Positions 25,699 to 35,022 of a stretch of DNA of 64,000 nucleotides are shown one piece after another. A model generated the notes under the pieces. It was not told where the DNA came from and did no database searches. It saw only the letters and a list, made by a program, of their open reading frames with translations. The stretch's first letter is position 1, and every line of letters begins with the position of its first letter. The DNA is from Postechiella marina. Its GTDB lineage: Bacteria > Bacteroidota > Bacteroidia > Flavobacteriales > Flavobacteriaceae. Position numbers and translations under genes: made by a program. The stretch spans positions 1 to 64,000 of the forward strand of contig NZ_BAABCA010000002.1 in the NCBI RefSeq assembly GCF_039538365.1. The letters are read 5' to 3'.

Positions 25699-25908
25699 TT
25701 AAGATAAATTCTCATCTGTAAATTGCTTGTCTAAACGGAGTTTTTTTATCCCTTTGCTATTTGGTTCAAAATATTGTTTAAACGCGCTAGCAGTTTTTAT
25801 TTGTAAATAATCTTGGCCACAAATTATAATAGGATATTTAAGCAATATTGACATTTTATTTAAGTTGAAAGATACTAGTTGCTTAAATGCTCTATTAGCT
25901 TTATACAT
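25699..25908 (-). CDS. Short ArsC/Spx-like C-terminal fragment or small protein
   Basis: 69 residues. MSILLKYPIIICGQDYLQIK and ASAFKQYFEPNSKGIKK recall the C-terminal segment of flavobacterial ArsC-like proteins (a Pro-Ile-x-x-x-G hairpin followed by a terminal helix). The N-terminal thioredoxin-fold half with its active Cys is missing, and a terminator lies directly upstream, so this is probably a remnant or a divergent small gene. It ends 3 bases before the AsmA-like gene and may be translated with it. Identification is tentative. Confidence 0.35.
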   Translation of the reverse strand: MYKANRAFKQLVSFNLNKMSILLKYPIIICGQDYLQIKTASAFKQYFEPNSKGIKKLRLDKQFTDENLS

Positions 25909-25951
25909 TTCTTTACTACCTCAAATACACCAAGATTTATAATTTAAAAAT

Positions 25952-25984
25952 AAAAAAGCCGATAGATATTAATCTACCGACTCT
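25952..25984 (-). terminator. Intrinsic terminator (minus strand)
   Basis: Read on the minus strand, GTCGGTAGAT and ATCTATCGGC pair with two G-U wobbles and run into TTTTTT. It ends the PfpI gene starting at 26591. Confidence 0.75.
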
Positions 25985-26027
25985 TGTCACCAACCAATAA
26001 TCATGAACAATTCATGATAACTTTTCT

Positions 26028-26591
26028 TTATGCATTTACAACCTGACCTTCATGCTTACCTTCTCGAATTTCCTCTATTACCTTTGCTATAAAAGCAGGT
26101 AAATCTTTAGGATTTCTACTTGTTACTAAGCCTTCGTCTACAACTACTTCTTCATTTACCCAGTTTGCTCCTGCATTAACAACATCGTCTTTTATACTAT
26201 GGTACGATGTTACTTTTCTATTTTCTATAACCTTAGCACTAATTAATAACCATGGTGCATGGCATATTGCAGCTACAGGTTTACTCGCTTTAAAAAATGC
26301 TCTAATAAAATCTATAGCTTTATCATGTGTTCTTAATAAATCTGGATTTGCAACCCCGCCAGGAAGCAATAAAGAGTTATAATCGTAAACATTAGCGTCA
26401 TCTACCAATTTATCTACACTAATAGTTTCTCCCCAATTATCACCATCCCAACTTTTAATCTCTCCTTCTTTTACAGAAATAATATCTACTTGTGCTCCTT
26501 CATTTTTAAGCGCATTTAAGGGTTCAAAAAGTTCTGATTTTTCAAATCCGTCTGTCGCTAAAATGGCTACTTTTTTATCTTTCAATTTCAT
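26028..26591 (-). CDS. DJ-1/PfpI family protein (type 1 glutamine amidotransferase-like)
   Basis: 187 residues from ATG 26591. VAILATDGFEKSELFEPL opens the flavodoxin-like fold with its conserved Glu. The nucleophile elbow is AICHAPWLL with C110 and H111, and LLLPGGVANPD and VTSRNPKDLPAFI are typical of the YhbO/PfpI branch. Members are stress-induced deglycase, hydratase or protease-like proteins acting on damaged proteins or aldehydes. A further in-frame ATG at 26627 would add 12 residues before the conserved start and is less likely. Its upstream region contains a GTTAATAGAG element. Confidence 0.85.
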   Translation of the reverse strand: MKLKDKKVAILATDGFEKSELFEPLNALKNEGAQVDIISVKEGEIKSWDGDNWGETISVDKLVDDANVYDYNSLLLPGGVANPDLLRTHDKAIDFIRAFFKASKPVAAICHAPWLLISAKVIENRKVTSYHSIKDDVVNAGANWVNEEVVVDEGLVTSRNPKDLPAFIAKVIEEIREGKHEGQVVNA

Positions 26592-26714
26592 ATTATTTTT
26601 TGTTTTTAATAGTTTAACTTGATTCAAATCTACATTGCAATAGGCGTAACAGTTTGCTATATCACTTATATTTTGAACTCATATGATTTTAAAACAAATC
26701 ACCTATTTAAACCC

Positions 26715-26757
26715 GTTAATAGAGCAAAGATTTATAGCGTTTGAGTTAATTTTAAAG
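26715..26757. promoter_or_regulatory. TTAATAGAG and GAGTTAAT elements between divergent stress genes
   Basis: GTTAATAGAG near 26715-26724 and GAGTTAATTTTAAAG near 26743-26757 resemble the repeats at 7449-7484 and 9644-9668. They lie between the PfpI gene (minus) and the small gene at 26833 (plus). Confidence 0.35.
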
Positions 26758-26832
26758 AATCATCCCCATTATATTTATAATAGTTGTTAGATATACTAAC
26801 AATAAACATTAATAATTAAAAAATTAAAATTC

Positions 26833-26976
26833 ATGGGAATAATTGACGACAAAAGAAAATTTAAAAGAAAAGTAGAACAAAACGCTCCTACCAACCCTTC
26901 AGAAAATACAAATCTTGACAACAAGAAATTTGATATAAATGCAGATACAATTAAAGAACAGCAAAGTAAAAAGTAG
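26833..26976 (+). CDS. Small hydrophilic protein
   Basis: 47 residues: MGIIDDKRKFKRKVEQNAPT followed by an Asn-, Asp- and Lys-rich tail ending QQSKK. There is no membrane segment or known motif, and it is probably disordered. It starts with ATG after an AT-rich leader, divergent from the PfpI gene. No hairpin follows directly; the one at 27058 may serve both this gene and the convergent tRNA. Confidence 0.45.
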   Translation: MGIIDDKRKFKRKVEQNAPTNPSENTNLDNKKFDINADTIKEQQSKK

Positions 26977-27057
26977 TTTTTTTTAAACTCGAGTTAAAAA
27001 AATAAAACCCTTTTTTTTAAGCGCTTACACAAGTAGGTCTTTCTAAAAAAAGAAAAC

Positions 27058-27090
27058 AAAAAAAGCCAACTTACAATAAGTTGGCTTTTT
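27058..27090. terminator. Intrinsic terminator of the tRNA gene
   Basis: AAAAAGCCAACTT and AAGTTGGCTTTTT with a 5-base loop, directly after the 3' end of tRNA-Leu on the minus strand; symmetric. Confidence 0.88.
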
Positions 27091-27091
27091 G

Positions 27092-27173
27092 TGCGGGCGG
27101 GGAGACTCGAACTCCCACACATTGCTGCACTAGATCCTAAGTCTAGCGTGTCTACCAATTCCACCACGCCCGC
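27092..27173 (-). tRNA. tRNA-Leu (anticodon UAG)
   Basis: 82 nt. The acceptor arms GCGGGCG and CGCCCGC pair, with discriminator A. The anticodon stem-loop is CTAGA-CTTAGGA-TCTAG with anticodon TAG (reads CUA). A long class II variable arm and a T arm with GTTCGAGTC are present. CCA is not encoded. Confidence 0.95.
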
Positions 27174-27272
27174 TAAAGGACTGCAAATATAAACAAGATT
27201 TTTAAATTCCAAACTCTTAAGGCAAAAAACATTCTTTTTTTCTACTTTTGACTATAATTTTATTCCTAAAAC

Positions 27273-28661
27273 ATGAAAGAAATCCAATCATACATAGCAG
27301 AACACAAAGACAGATTCTTAAACGAACTTATAAATTTACTTAAAATACCATCTGTAAGTGCAGACACAGCCTATAAAAACGATGTCTTAAAAACAGCAGA
27401 TGCCATAAAAACAAGCTTAGAAAATGCTGGATGCGATTTGGTCGAAATTTGTAAAACCGACGGTTATCCAATAGTATATGGCGAAAAAATAATTGATAAA
27501 AACCTACCAACTGTTTTGGTGTATGGGCATTACGACGTACAACCCGCAGATCCAATAGAGTTATGGGATTCTCCACCATACGAACCCGTAATTAAAAAAA
27601 CAGAAAAACATCCAGAAGGAGCTATCTTTGCCAGAGGAGCTTGCGACGACAAAGGGCAAATGTACATGCATGTAAAAGCGTTAGAGTTTATGACCTCTAC
27701 AAACCAACTGCCATGCAACGTAAAGTTTATGATTGAAGGCGAAGAAGAAGTTGGCAGCGTAAACCTATCAACCTTTGTAAAAAATAATCAAGACAAATTA
27801 AAAAACGATGTTATTTTAATTTCAGACACTGGCATGATAGCCAACAACATTCCTTCAATAACCACAGGGTTGCGTGGCTTAAGCTATGTCGAGGTAGAAG
27901 TAACAGGCCCAAATAGAGACTTACACTCTGGACTTTATGGTGGTGCGGTAGCAAACCCTATTAACGTGCTTACTAAAATGATAGCATCACTACACGACAA
28001 TAACAACCATATTACCATTCCCGGTTTTTACGACCATGTAGAAGAATTAAGTAAAGAAGAACGTGCAGAAATGGCCAAAGCACCATTTAATTTAAACAAT
28101 TACAAAAAAGCACTAAACATAGATGCAGTTTACGGAGAAGAAGGCTACACCACCAACGAGCGCAACTCCATTCGCCCAACACTCGATGTAAATGGCATTT
28201 GGGGAGGTTATACAGGCGAAGGCGCCAAAACCGTAATAGCAAGTAAAGCTTACGCTAAAATATCAATGCGTTTAGTACCAAACCAAGATTGGAAAAACAT
28301 TACCCAATTATTTAAAACACATTTCGAAAGCATTGCACCCAAAGGCGTTACCGTAAAAGTAACACCACATCACGGTGGGCAAGGTTATGTTACACCAATA
28401 GATAATATAGGCTACAAAGCAGCATCCAAAGCCTACGAGGAAACCTTTGGAAAAACCCCCATACCACAGCGCAGCGGTGGCAGCATACCTATAGTAGCTT
28501 TATTTGAGCAAGAACTAAAAAGTAAAACCATTTTAATGGGCTTTGGCTTAGATAGCGATGCCATACACTCGCCCAACGAACACTTTGGAATTTTCAACTA
28601 TTTAAAAGGTATAGAAACTATACCATATTTTTATAAATATTTTACAGAATTATCAAAATAA
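27273..28661 (+). CDS. M20 family dipeptidase
   Basis: 462 residues. YGHYDVQPADP supplies the first metal His and Asp, GACDDKGQ the bridging Asp, and MIEGEEEVGS the catalytic and metal Glu pair. SITTGLRGLSYVEVEVTGPN begins the dimerisation lid, and a final metal His lies in AIHSPNEHF. This is a di-zinc metallopeptidase of the CNDP/PepV-like group that splits dipeptides in the cytoplasm; there is no signal peptide. A -7 box TACTTTTG (27243-27250) lies 22 bases before the ATG. An intergenic repeat begins 3 bases after the stop. Confidence 0.9.
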   Translation: MKEIQSYIAEHKDRFLNELINLLKIPSVSADTAYKNDVLKTADAIKTSLENAGCDLVEICKTDGYPIVYGEKIIDKNLPTVLVYGHYDVQPADPIELWDSPPYEPVIKKTEKHPEGAIFARGACDDKGQMYMHVKALEFMTSTNQLPCNVKFMIEGEEEVGSVNLSTFVKNNQDKLKNDVILISDTGMIANNIPSITTGLRGLSYVEVEVTGPNRDLHSGLYGGAVANPINVLTKMIASLHDNNNHITIPGFYDHVEELSKEERAEMAKAPFNLNNYKKALNIDAVYGEEGYTTNERNSIRPTLDVNGIWGGYTGEGAKTVIASKAYAKISMRLVPNQDWKNITQLFKTHFESIAPKGVTVKVTPHHGGQGYVTPIDNIGYKAASKAYEETFGKTPIPQRSGGSIPIVALFEQELKSKTILMGFGLDSDAIHSPNEHFGIFNYLKGIETIPYFYKYFTELSK

Positions 28662-28664
28662 TTT

Positions 28665-28754
28665 GGGTGTTACCACAAGGGTCGCGCTTTCCATTATATC
28701 TTTTTTTGCCATTTATGGCAGCAAAAAAAGGATGCCATTACAATCGCTAACACA
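28665..28754 (+). repeat. Dispersed intergenic repeat, copy A
   Basis: Starts GGGTGTTACCACAAGGGTCG and ends near GCTAACAC, with an inner hairpin of T7-GCC...GGC-A7 type followed by GGATGCC. The ends resemble an inverted pair (GYGTTA.../...TAACRC). Copies B (43266-43414) and C (50799-50904) share this layout. It begins 3 bases after the dipeptidase stop, in the same direction. Confidence 0.7.
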
Positions 28755-28769
28755 AGCTAGCAACACACC

Positions 28770-29627
28770 ATGAAAAATCAACATTTAAAAAACGTACTAG
28801 AACTTTGCTTATCTACATTACTAATAAGTGTTGCTGGTGTATTAGGCAAATATATAAGTATGCCTGCTGCTGTAATTATATGGTGGCGGGCTTTTTTAGC
28901 TTTAATTATTCTTTTTCTTTTTTGCTTGTACAAAAAGAAAAATTTAAAAATCACCTCTAAAAAAGATAAAACAATAATATTTACCAGCGCCTTATTTTTA
29001 GGCGCACATTGGGTAACCTATTTTTATGCTATAAAAGTATCTAACGTATCTATTGGTATGCTATCGTTATACACATTTCCTGCTATAACTTCTATTCTAG
29101 AACCATTAATTAGAAAAACCCCATTTAACAAAACCCATTTACTATTAGCTATTTTAGTTTTAATAGGCCTTTATATTTTAGTTCCAGAATTAAATATAGA
29201 AAACACAAACGTACAAGGTGTATTTTGGGGTGTATTTTCTGCCATAATATTCTCTTTAAGAAATATTATGCTAAAAAACACATCAAAATCTTACGACGGA
29301 AAAACAGTAATGATTTATCAGCTTTTTGTTGTTACTCTAACCATATCTCCCGTTTTATTCTTTTTAGACACTTCTGGCATTACAACGCAATACCCTTATG
29401 TTATATTTTTAGCATTATTATCTACTGCTATTGGACACAGTCTATTTGTAAAAGGATTAAAAAACTTTTCGGCCAGTACTGCAAGTATAATTATGAGCAC
29501 GCAACCCATTTACGGTATTATTTTCGCCTTTATTTTTTTAAACGAAATACCAACCATTAATACATTTATTGGCGGAATATTAATTATATCTACCGTTATA
29601 ATAGAAAGTATTAGGTCTGGAAAGTAA
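28770..29627 (+). CDS. EamA/DMT-family transporter
   Basis: 285 residues with about ten membrane helices in two EamA repeats (residues 10-135 and 150-282). KYISMPAAVIIWWRAFLALI in the first half, and STAIGHSLFVKGLKNFSAST followed by STQPIYGIIFAFIFLNEIPT in the second, are signature positions of the drug/metabolite superfamily. It probably exports amino acids or small metabolites; the substrate is not predictable. It lies downstream of the dipeptidase with repeat A between them, so read-through and coupling to peptide breakdown are possible. Confidence 0.88.
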   Translation: MKNQHLKNVLELCLSTLLISVAGVLGKYISMPAAVIIWWRAFLALIILFLFCLYKKKNLKITSKKDKTIIFTSALFLGAHWVTYFYAIKVSNVSIGMLSLYTFPAITSILEPLIRKTPFNKTHLLLAILVLIGLYILVPELNIENTNVQGVFWGVFSAIIFSLRNIMLKNTSKSYDGKTVMIYQLFVVTLTISPVLFFLDTSGITTQYPYVIFLALLSTAIGHSLFVKGLKNFSASTASIIMSTQPIYGIIFAFIFLNEIPTINTFIGGILIISTVIIESIRSGK

Positions 29628-29724
29628 AAGGCTCTTTGGGGCATGCTATAAAACTAATACAATAGTTGTTGCTTTAAAAGTTGTATTTTTGATTTTCCCC
29701 ATGCACACCAAGTGACAAATTATA

Positions 29725-30330
29725 ATGCAAGATTATAGCAAAACAGAATTATTAAACTTTAAAAACCTAAAGGTTGGTAACGAAAAAGCTTTCGAGTATT
29801 TTTTCAATAAGTATTACAGCCATATTTTAGGGTTTTGCATTCAGTTTATTTACGACAAACCAAAATCTGCAGGTATAACTCAAGATGCCTTTTTAAACCT
29901 ATGGCTTAACAAAGAAAAAATTGAGAAAGTTAACGGTATAGAATCTTTTCTATACACTTTTGCAAAATCTAAATGCCTTAATGCTATTAGGCACAATCAA
30001 GTTAAAGAACGGTATAAAAGCAAGATATTAAATAAAAAAGAACGAGAATTAGATTTTGATATTTTAAATTCCATGAATTTTGATACTCTAGCCATATCAG
30101 AGTTAGAAGATTTAATTTCAAAAACTATTAAAAACTTACCAGAAAAAACAAGAGTTATCTTTTTAAAAAAGCGTTTCGACAATAAAAAAAACCAAGATAT
30201 TGCTAACGAGCTAAACGTTACAGTTAAAACCGTTGAAGCCCACATGACAAAAGCTTTAAAAATATTAAGGCTCAGTCTATCAGAATATCTACCCGTTATT
30301 CTCGTAACAATTATATTTTCAGACTACTAA
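29725..30330 (+). CDS. ECF RNA polymerase sigma factor (FecI-like, Bacteroidota type)
   Basis: 201 residues. Region 2 runs from NEKAFEYFFNKYYSHILGFC through AGITQDAFLNLWLNKEKIEK, and region 4 from ISKTIKNLPEKTRVIFLKKR through NQDIANELNVTVKTVEAHMT, as in the Bacteroidota sigma-70 family 1. It directs RNA polymerase to the FecR/SusC/SusD operon while being held by the anti-sigma factor encoded next. A likely promoter, TATTTTTG at 29684-29691 with TTG at 29666-29668, precedes it. A 209-base gap with a separate promoter region leads to FecR. Confidence 0.9.
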   Translation: MQDYSKTELLNFKNLKVGNEKAFEYFFNKYYSHILGFCIQFIYDKPKSAGITQDAFLNLWLNKEKIEKVNGIESFLYTFAKSKCLNAIRHNQVKERYKSKILNKKERELDFDILNSMNFDTLAISELEDLISKTIKNLPEKTRVIFLKKRFDNKKNQDIANELNVTVKTVEAHMTKALKILRLSLSEYLPVILVTIIFSDY

Positions 30331-30392
30331 AACAAAACACTTCGTATTTAAACAAAGTAACAGTTAGCATTTAAATTTTTTTTTAAAATATT

Positions 30393-30436
30393 TTAAGAAT
30401 TCATAGTTCTTAAATCTATCATTTCTCATACTTTTG
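30393..30436 (+). promoter_or_regulatory. Dyad TTAAGAA-n7-TTCTTAA and -7 box upstream of FecR
   Basis: TTAAGAA at 30393-30399 and TTCTTAA at 30407-30413 form a perfect dyad. A TAnnTTTG match, TACTTTTG, lies at 30429-30436, about 100 bases before the FecR ATG. This region may be the sigma-factor-dependent promoter of the SusC/SusD operon. Confidence 0.4.
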
Positions 30437-30539
30437 TCTTTATTTTTAATGAGTCTAAATAAGAATAGATAAATAAAATAGGGTTTTTTAAAAATAGCGT
30501 GTACTTACTTATACACCATAAACTAAAAAACAAAACACC

Positions 30540-31649
30540 ATGATTTCTGATTTAATTGTAAAATACTTAAATGGAAACGCCTCCGAAGAAGAAGTCGAAT
30601 TAATTTTTGAATGGATAGACGCCTCCGAAGCCAACAAAAAAGAGTTTATAACTTTAAAAAAAGCATGGATGCTGTCTGCTGTTAACAATAACAACCAAAA
30701 ATTAGCATGGAAAAACCTTAAAAATAAGATTAACAAAACAAAACCTAAAAAATATAAAGCGTGGTTTAAATATGCTGCACTATTAATTTTATTTATTGCT
30801 ATTGGTAAAATTACTTTTACATTATTAAATAAAGAAAAGCAACAACCAAACGCTGTTGTTTTAGAAACCAAAGATGCATCTGTAAAAATAGAACTTAACA
30901 AAGCACATGTTACTACTCCCCAAGGTCAAATTATTGCAAAACAAAATAATAACGAAATAATCTATAAACTAGAGCAAACAACAAAGGCTTTAGAGTATCA
31001 TACATTAAAAATTCCTTTAGGAAAAACGTTTAAAGTTACACTATCAGACGGGACTAAAGTACATTTAAATTCTGGTACAACATTTAAATACCCTAAGCAA
31101 TTTAGCCAAAATTCTAATCGCCTTGTTTTTCTAGAAGGTGAAGCCTTTTTTGAAGTTGAAACCGATAAAAACCGACCATTTATTGTTAACATAAACAATA
31201 TTGGCATAGAGGTTTTAGGCACTAAATTTAATTTAAATTCCTATCCAGAGCGACAAGCAACCGAGTGTGTTCTAGTAGAAGGTTCTGTAAAAGCTTTTAG
31301 CTTAAACCAAACAAGTAATAATATTTTATTAACACCCAAACACAAGGCATCTTGGCATGCTGCATCAAACACATTTAAACTTAATAAAGTAGACACTGCA
31401 TTATACACATCATGGATTTATGGTGAAATAATTCTAGAATCGGCACACTTTAGTTCTTTTTCTAAAAAACTTGAACGTGCCTTTAACGTAAAAATAGTTA
31501 ATAACAATAAACTATTAGAAGCGCAAGAATTTAGTGGCACTATAAACTTTAAAACATCGACTCTAGAAGATATTCTAGATTTATTAAAATTCGACACCTT
31601 TTTTGAATACCACATAAAAGACAACCAAATAATAATTAGCAACAATTAA
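30540..31649 (+). CDS. FecR-family anti-sigma factor
   Basis: 369 residues. An N-terminal cytoplasmic anti-sigma helix bundle (LIVKYLNGNASEEEVELIFE) is followed by a single membrane helix (YAALLILFIAIGKITFTLL, about 82-100). The periplasmic FecR domain carries LGKTFKVTLSDGTKVHLNSG and FLEGEAFFEVETDKNRPFIV. The DUF4974 C-terminal domain ends the protein. It holds the sigma factor at the membrane and receives the signal from the STN domain of the SusC-like receptor, encoded 3 bases downstream. Confidence 0.92.
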   Translation: MISDLIVKYLNGNASEEEVELIFEWIDASEANKKEFITLKKAWMLSAVNNNNQKLAWKNLKNKINKTKPKKYKAWFKYAALLILFIAIGKITFTLLNKEKQQPNAVVLETKDASVKIELNKAHVTTPQGQIIAKQNNNEIIYKLEQTTKALEYHTLKIPLGKTFKVTLSDGTKVHLNSGTTFKYPKQFSQNSNRLVFLEGEAFFEVETDKNRPFIVNINNIGIEVLGTKFNLNSYPERQATECVLVEGSVKAFSLNQTSNNILLTPKHKASWHAASNTFKLNKVDTALYTSWIYGEIILESAHFSSFSKKLERAFNVKIVNNNKLLEAQEFSGTINFKTSTLEDILDLLKFDTFFEYHIKDNQIIISNN

Positions 31650-31652
31650 TAA

Positions 31653-34600
31653 ATGAAGTATTTTTTTAAACGACATGCAAAAGTGTTAATTCTTTTTTTA
31701 GGAATTACTTTTATTTGCGAAAATGCCATAGCACAGAGCAAAACCATTTCGATTAACACTACAAACCAATCTTTTGGTGCTGTTTTAAAATTAATTGAAC
31801 AACAGTCTGCATACCGTGCTATTTACAATGCAAACAAAATTGACTTAAACAAAAAAGTTAATTTAAATGTAAGCGATGTAAGTTTAGAAAATGCTTTAAG
31901 TACTCTACTAAAAAGCACAGGGCTTACTTATGTGCTAAAAAACAATCAAATTTTATTGATTGAACAAAAAGCAAAGCAGTTACAAAAATCTATATCTCAA
32001 CAAGACCAAAGATTAATAAAAGGTAAAGTGCTAGACGCGAATACAAACTTACCTTTACCAGGTGCTACAATTGTACTAAAAGGCACAAGAGCTGGAGCTG
32101 TAACCAATATTAATGGCGAGTTTACATATAAACTAAATGGCAGTAATATAAACAGTATAGAACTTGTTATCTCTTATTTAGGCATGGAATCTCAAACTCA
32201 TGTGGTTGGTAATAAATCAGAATTTATATTTTATTTAAAAGAGTCGGCAAGCGAGTTAGACCAAGTCATTGTTACATCGTCTTACGGAACAAAAACACTT
32301 CGCGAAGAGGTTGTTGGTAGTATTGAAACACTTAACTCTAAAGATATTGCTGTAGAGCAAGCATCAGAAAGTATAGATAAAATGGTCGACGGTCAAATTG
32401 CTGGAGTTTTAATAGAAAACACTTCTGGAGTTGGTGGCCCAGTAAGTATAAATATTCGTGGACAAGGTAGCTTAACTCCCTTAAACAGTGCTGTTTTAGG
32501 AACCTCAACCCAGCCTTTAATTATTATTGATGGCGTAATAATGACCGAAGAATCTGGTATTGACAGTCAGTTTTTTGATGCTAGTGGCACATTAACAGAA
32601 GATTTATCGAATCCTCTTTCTCAAATAGCACCAGAAAACATTGAAAGTTTTACCGTTTTAAAAGATGCAGCAGCTGTAAGTATTTATGGAGCTGATGGAG
32701 CAAATGGCGTTATATTAATAACAACAAAACAAGGAAAAAAAGGAAAAACCAAATTTGGGTTTTCAACACAATTAGGTATTTCTTCTGCCATAAACCAAAT
32801 AGAATATTTAAGTGGCAAACAATATTACGAGCTTAGAGACGCATATTTAAGAAATACAACAAACGATTATACATCTGCTGGTTATAATGGTGTAAACACA
32901 GATTGGTTTAACTTATTAAACCAAACAGGAATTTACAACAAATACAACCTTAATGTTTCGGGTGCATCAAACAAAATTAGCTACCGTACAAGTTTAACAT
33001 ATTTAAAAATAGACGAACCGCAAATTGGCAACACCACAAAACAATTAAATGCGAGTATTAACTTAGGTTATAAACACAAAAAAATTGATGTTAATTTATC
33101 TCTAAACCCTAGTTACATAAAAAAAGATGCTCCAAACATTTACTATAGTTATGCATTTGCACCAACACTCCCTATTTACAATAACGATGGCACATATGCC
33201 GATGTAGGGGTAACAGGTCTAGGAAATCCTTTAGCTGCTATAAATCAGAATAAAAACCTAACAAATACTTATGGCATATTAGGAAGCTTAAATGTGGCTT
33301 ATCAAATTTCTGATGCTGTAAAAATATCTTCGCTATTCGGATTAACTTATAGAGATAAAGAACAAGACCGTTACTTTTCTGGCGAAAACGAAAGTGGTCA
33401 ATTTAACGGAACGTTTGAGTATAATAACATATCGTATCCTGCTTATGGGCGTAGGCTTATAAACGAAAGAAATAGTACAAAATGGAACTGGCAAACGCAA
33501 GCTAATTTTAACAAACAACTAGACGAAAACCATGCTATAGATGGTACTATTGGTTTTCAATTAGCTAAAGAAGAAACCAATTTTAATTACAAGGCTGGTA
33601 AAGGTTTTGTAAATCCTAATATTCTAAATAATGTAGAAGATGCCTTGCAAGACGACAACCCAACCACAACAATTAACGAAACTACAGGAAACCAAACCTA
33701 CTCTAACGATATTAGTTATAACTCGCAAGTATCATTCCTTTCTCAATTAAGTTATAATTATAAAAAACGTTACTTTTTCTTAGGAAATTTTAGGCGCGAT
33801 CAAAGTTCTGTTTTTGGAGACGATACCAATGTTGCCTATAATGGTGCTGCTGGTTTAAGTTGGATTTTATCGAACGAAAACTTTTTAACATCTAGTAACT
33901 GGATAGATTTACTAAAACTTAAAGTAAGTTATGGTACAACAGGAAATTCTAGAATAGGCTCTTACCGATCTAAAGGACTATATACAGTTAACAATAACAA
34001 TGGTGGTTACAATAATTTTAATGAAGCCTACCCTACCTCTGCTCCTAATGGCAAATTAAGTTGGGAGAAAAATACCAAATTTAATGCAGGATTAAATTTC
34101 AACTTTTTAAATTCTATTAGCTTAACGCTAGAGTATTTCCACGACAATATTAGCGACTTAATTACAAGTAGAAACATACCTACCGAAACAGGGTATAGTG
34201 CTGTTCAAATTAATGCAGCGAGTATGTATAATAGAGGTTTAGAGCTATCAACACAAGTTAAATGGTTTCAAAAAAAGAACTTTAAATGGAGTACATCTTT
34301 TAATATTTCGACTTTAGAAAGTGAAGTTACAGAGCTTAAAGGTTTAGGGAGTAAGTTTTCCTCTGCAGAAAAAGCACTTGCGCAACAAGTTGGCTATAGC
34401 ACATCTACGCTTTGGGGCGTTAAATGGGCAGGAATTGACCCTGCAACTGGTCGAGATTTACTAGAAAAAGATGGCCAAATATACGATGCTGTAACATACA
34501 ACAGTTTGTTTGATAGTTCTGACTGGGTACCAATTGGAGACGCCCAACCAGATGCCTACGGAGGTTTTAATAACACATTTACCGTAAATAACAACCTAAG

Positions 34601-35018
34601 TTTATCTATTCGTGGAAGTTTTCAAATAGGAGGCGATTTTCTTGCGCAAGACGAGCTTATCTCTAAATATAATATTACCTCTAACAGAAACCTATCGGTT
34701 AATGCATACGATTTTTGGAGAAACCAAGGCGACCAAGTTTTACAACCTATTGTAACAAGTAACAACCCTCCAATTTCTAATTACGATAAGTATTTATTCG
34801 ATGCCACTTCTTTAAAAATAAGTAACGTGAATTTAAATTACAGTTTCCCAAGAAAAAGTGTGGCTTTTCTTGATGCTCTTTCTGTTTATATCGATGTATC
34901 AAATGTGTTGTATTGGTATAAAGACAAAAGTCCAGAAGGTATAAATGGCATTAGGCAATTTAGGTTTACCTACCCACAAGCACGAACAATTTCAATGGGA
35001 TTAAATGCAAAATTTTAA
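31653..35018 (+). CDS. SusC-like TonB-dependent receptor with signalling (STN) domain
   Basis: 1121 residues. After a signal peptide ending AIAQS comes an STN domain (about 30-105, AVLKLIEQQSAYRAIYNANK) that talks to FecR. A carboxypeptidase-regulatory-like beta-sandwich follows (about 120-205, KGKVLDANTNLPLPGATIVL), then the plug (GQIAGVLIENTSGVGGPVSI and FTVLKDAAAVSIYGADGANG) and the 22-strand barrel ending SMGLNAKF. It imports an oligomeric ligand across the outer membrane with the SusD partner encoded next. No carbohydrate-active enzyme is in the operon, so the ligand may not be a glycan. Confidence 0.93.
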   Translation: MKYFFKRHAKVLILFLGITFICENAIAQSKTISINTTNQSFGAVLKLIEQQSAYRAIYNANKIDLNKKVNLNVSDVSLENALSTLLKSTGLTYVLKNNQILLIEQKAKQLQKSISQQDQRLIKGKVLDANTNLPLPGATIVLKGTRAGAVTNINGEFTYKLNGSNINSIELVISYLGMESQTHVVGNKSEFIFYLKESASELDQVIVTSSYGTKTLREEVVGSIETLNSKDIAVEQASESIDKMVDGQIAGVLIENTSGVGGPVSINIRGQGSLTPLNSAVLGTSTQPLIIIDGVIMTEESGIDSQFFDASGTLTEDLSNPLSQIAPENIESFTVLKDAAAVSIYGADGANGVILITTKQGKKGKTKFGFSTQLGISSAINQIEYLSGKQYYELRDAYLRNTTNDYTSAGYNGVNTDWFNLLNQTGIYNKYNLNVSGASNKISYRTSLTYLKIDEPQIGNTTKQLNASINLGYKHKKIDVNLSLNPSYIKKDAPNIYYSYAFAPTLPIYNNDGTYADVGVTGLGNPLAAINQNKNLTNTYGILGSLNVAYQISDAVKISSLFGLTYRDKEQDRYFSGENESGQFNGTFEYNNISYPAYGRRLINERNSTKWNWQTQANFNKQLDENHAIDGTIGFQLAKEETNFNYKAGKGFVNPNILNNVEDALQDDNPTTTINETTGNQTYSNDISYNSQVSFLSQLSYNYKKRYFFLGNFRRDQSSVFGDDTNVAYNGAAGLSWILSNENFLTSSNWIDLLKLKVSYGTTGNSRIGSYRSKGLYTVNNNNGGYNNFNEAYPTSAPNGKLSWEKNTKFNAGLNFNFLNSISLTLEYFHDNISDLITSRNIPTETGYSAVQINAASMYNRGLELSTQVKWFQKKNFKWSTSFNISTLESEVTELKGLGSKFSSAEKALAQQVGYSTSTLWGVKWAGIDPATGRDLLEKDGQIYDAVTYNSLFDSSDWVPIGDAQPDAYGGFNNTFTVNNNLSLSIRGSFQIGGDFLAQDELISKYNITSNRNLSVNAYDFWRNQGDQVLQPIVTSNNPPISNYDKYLFDATSLKISNVNLNYSFPRKSVAFLDALSVYIDVSNVLYWYKDKSPEGINGIRQFRFTYPQARTISMGLNAKF

Positions 35019-35022
35019 GGCG

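Noticed and set aside
26994..27212. Minus-strand open frame across the tRNA-Leu gene (72 residues)
   Set aside because: It is the translation of tRNA-Leu and its flanks; such frames with GVVELVDTLDLGSSA are well-known tRNA artefacts.
30509..30901. Minus-strand frame opposite the FecR gene
   Set aside because: It lies antisense within a clear FecR coding region and has no family resemblance.
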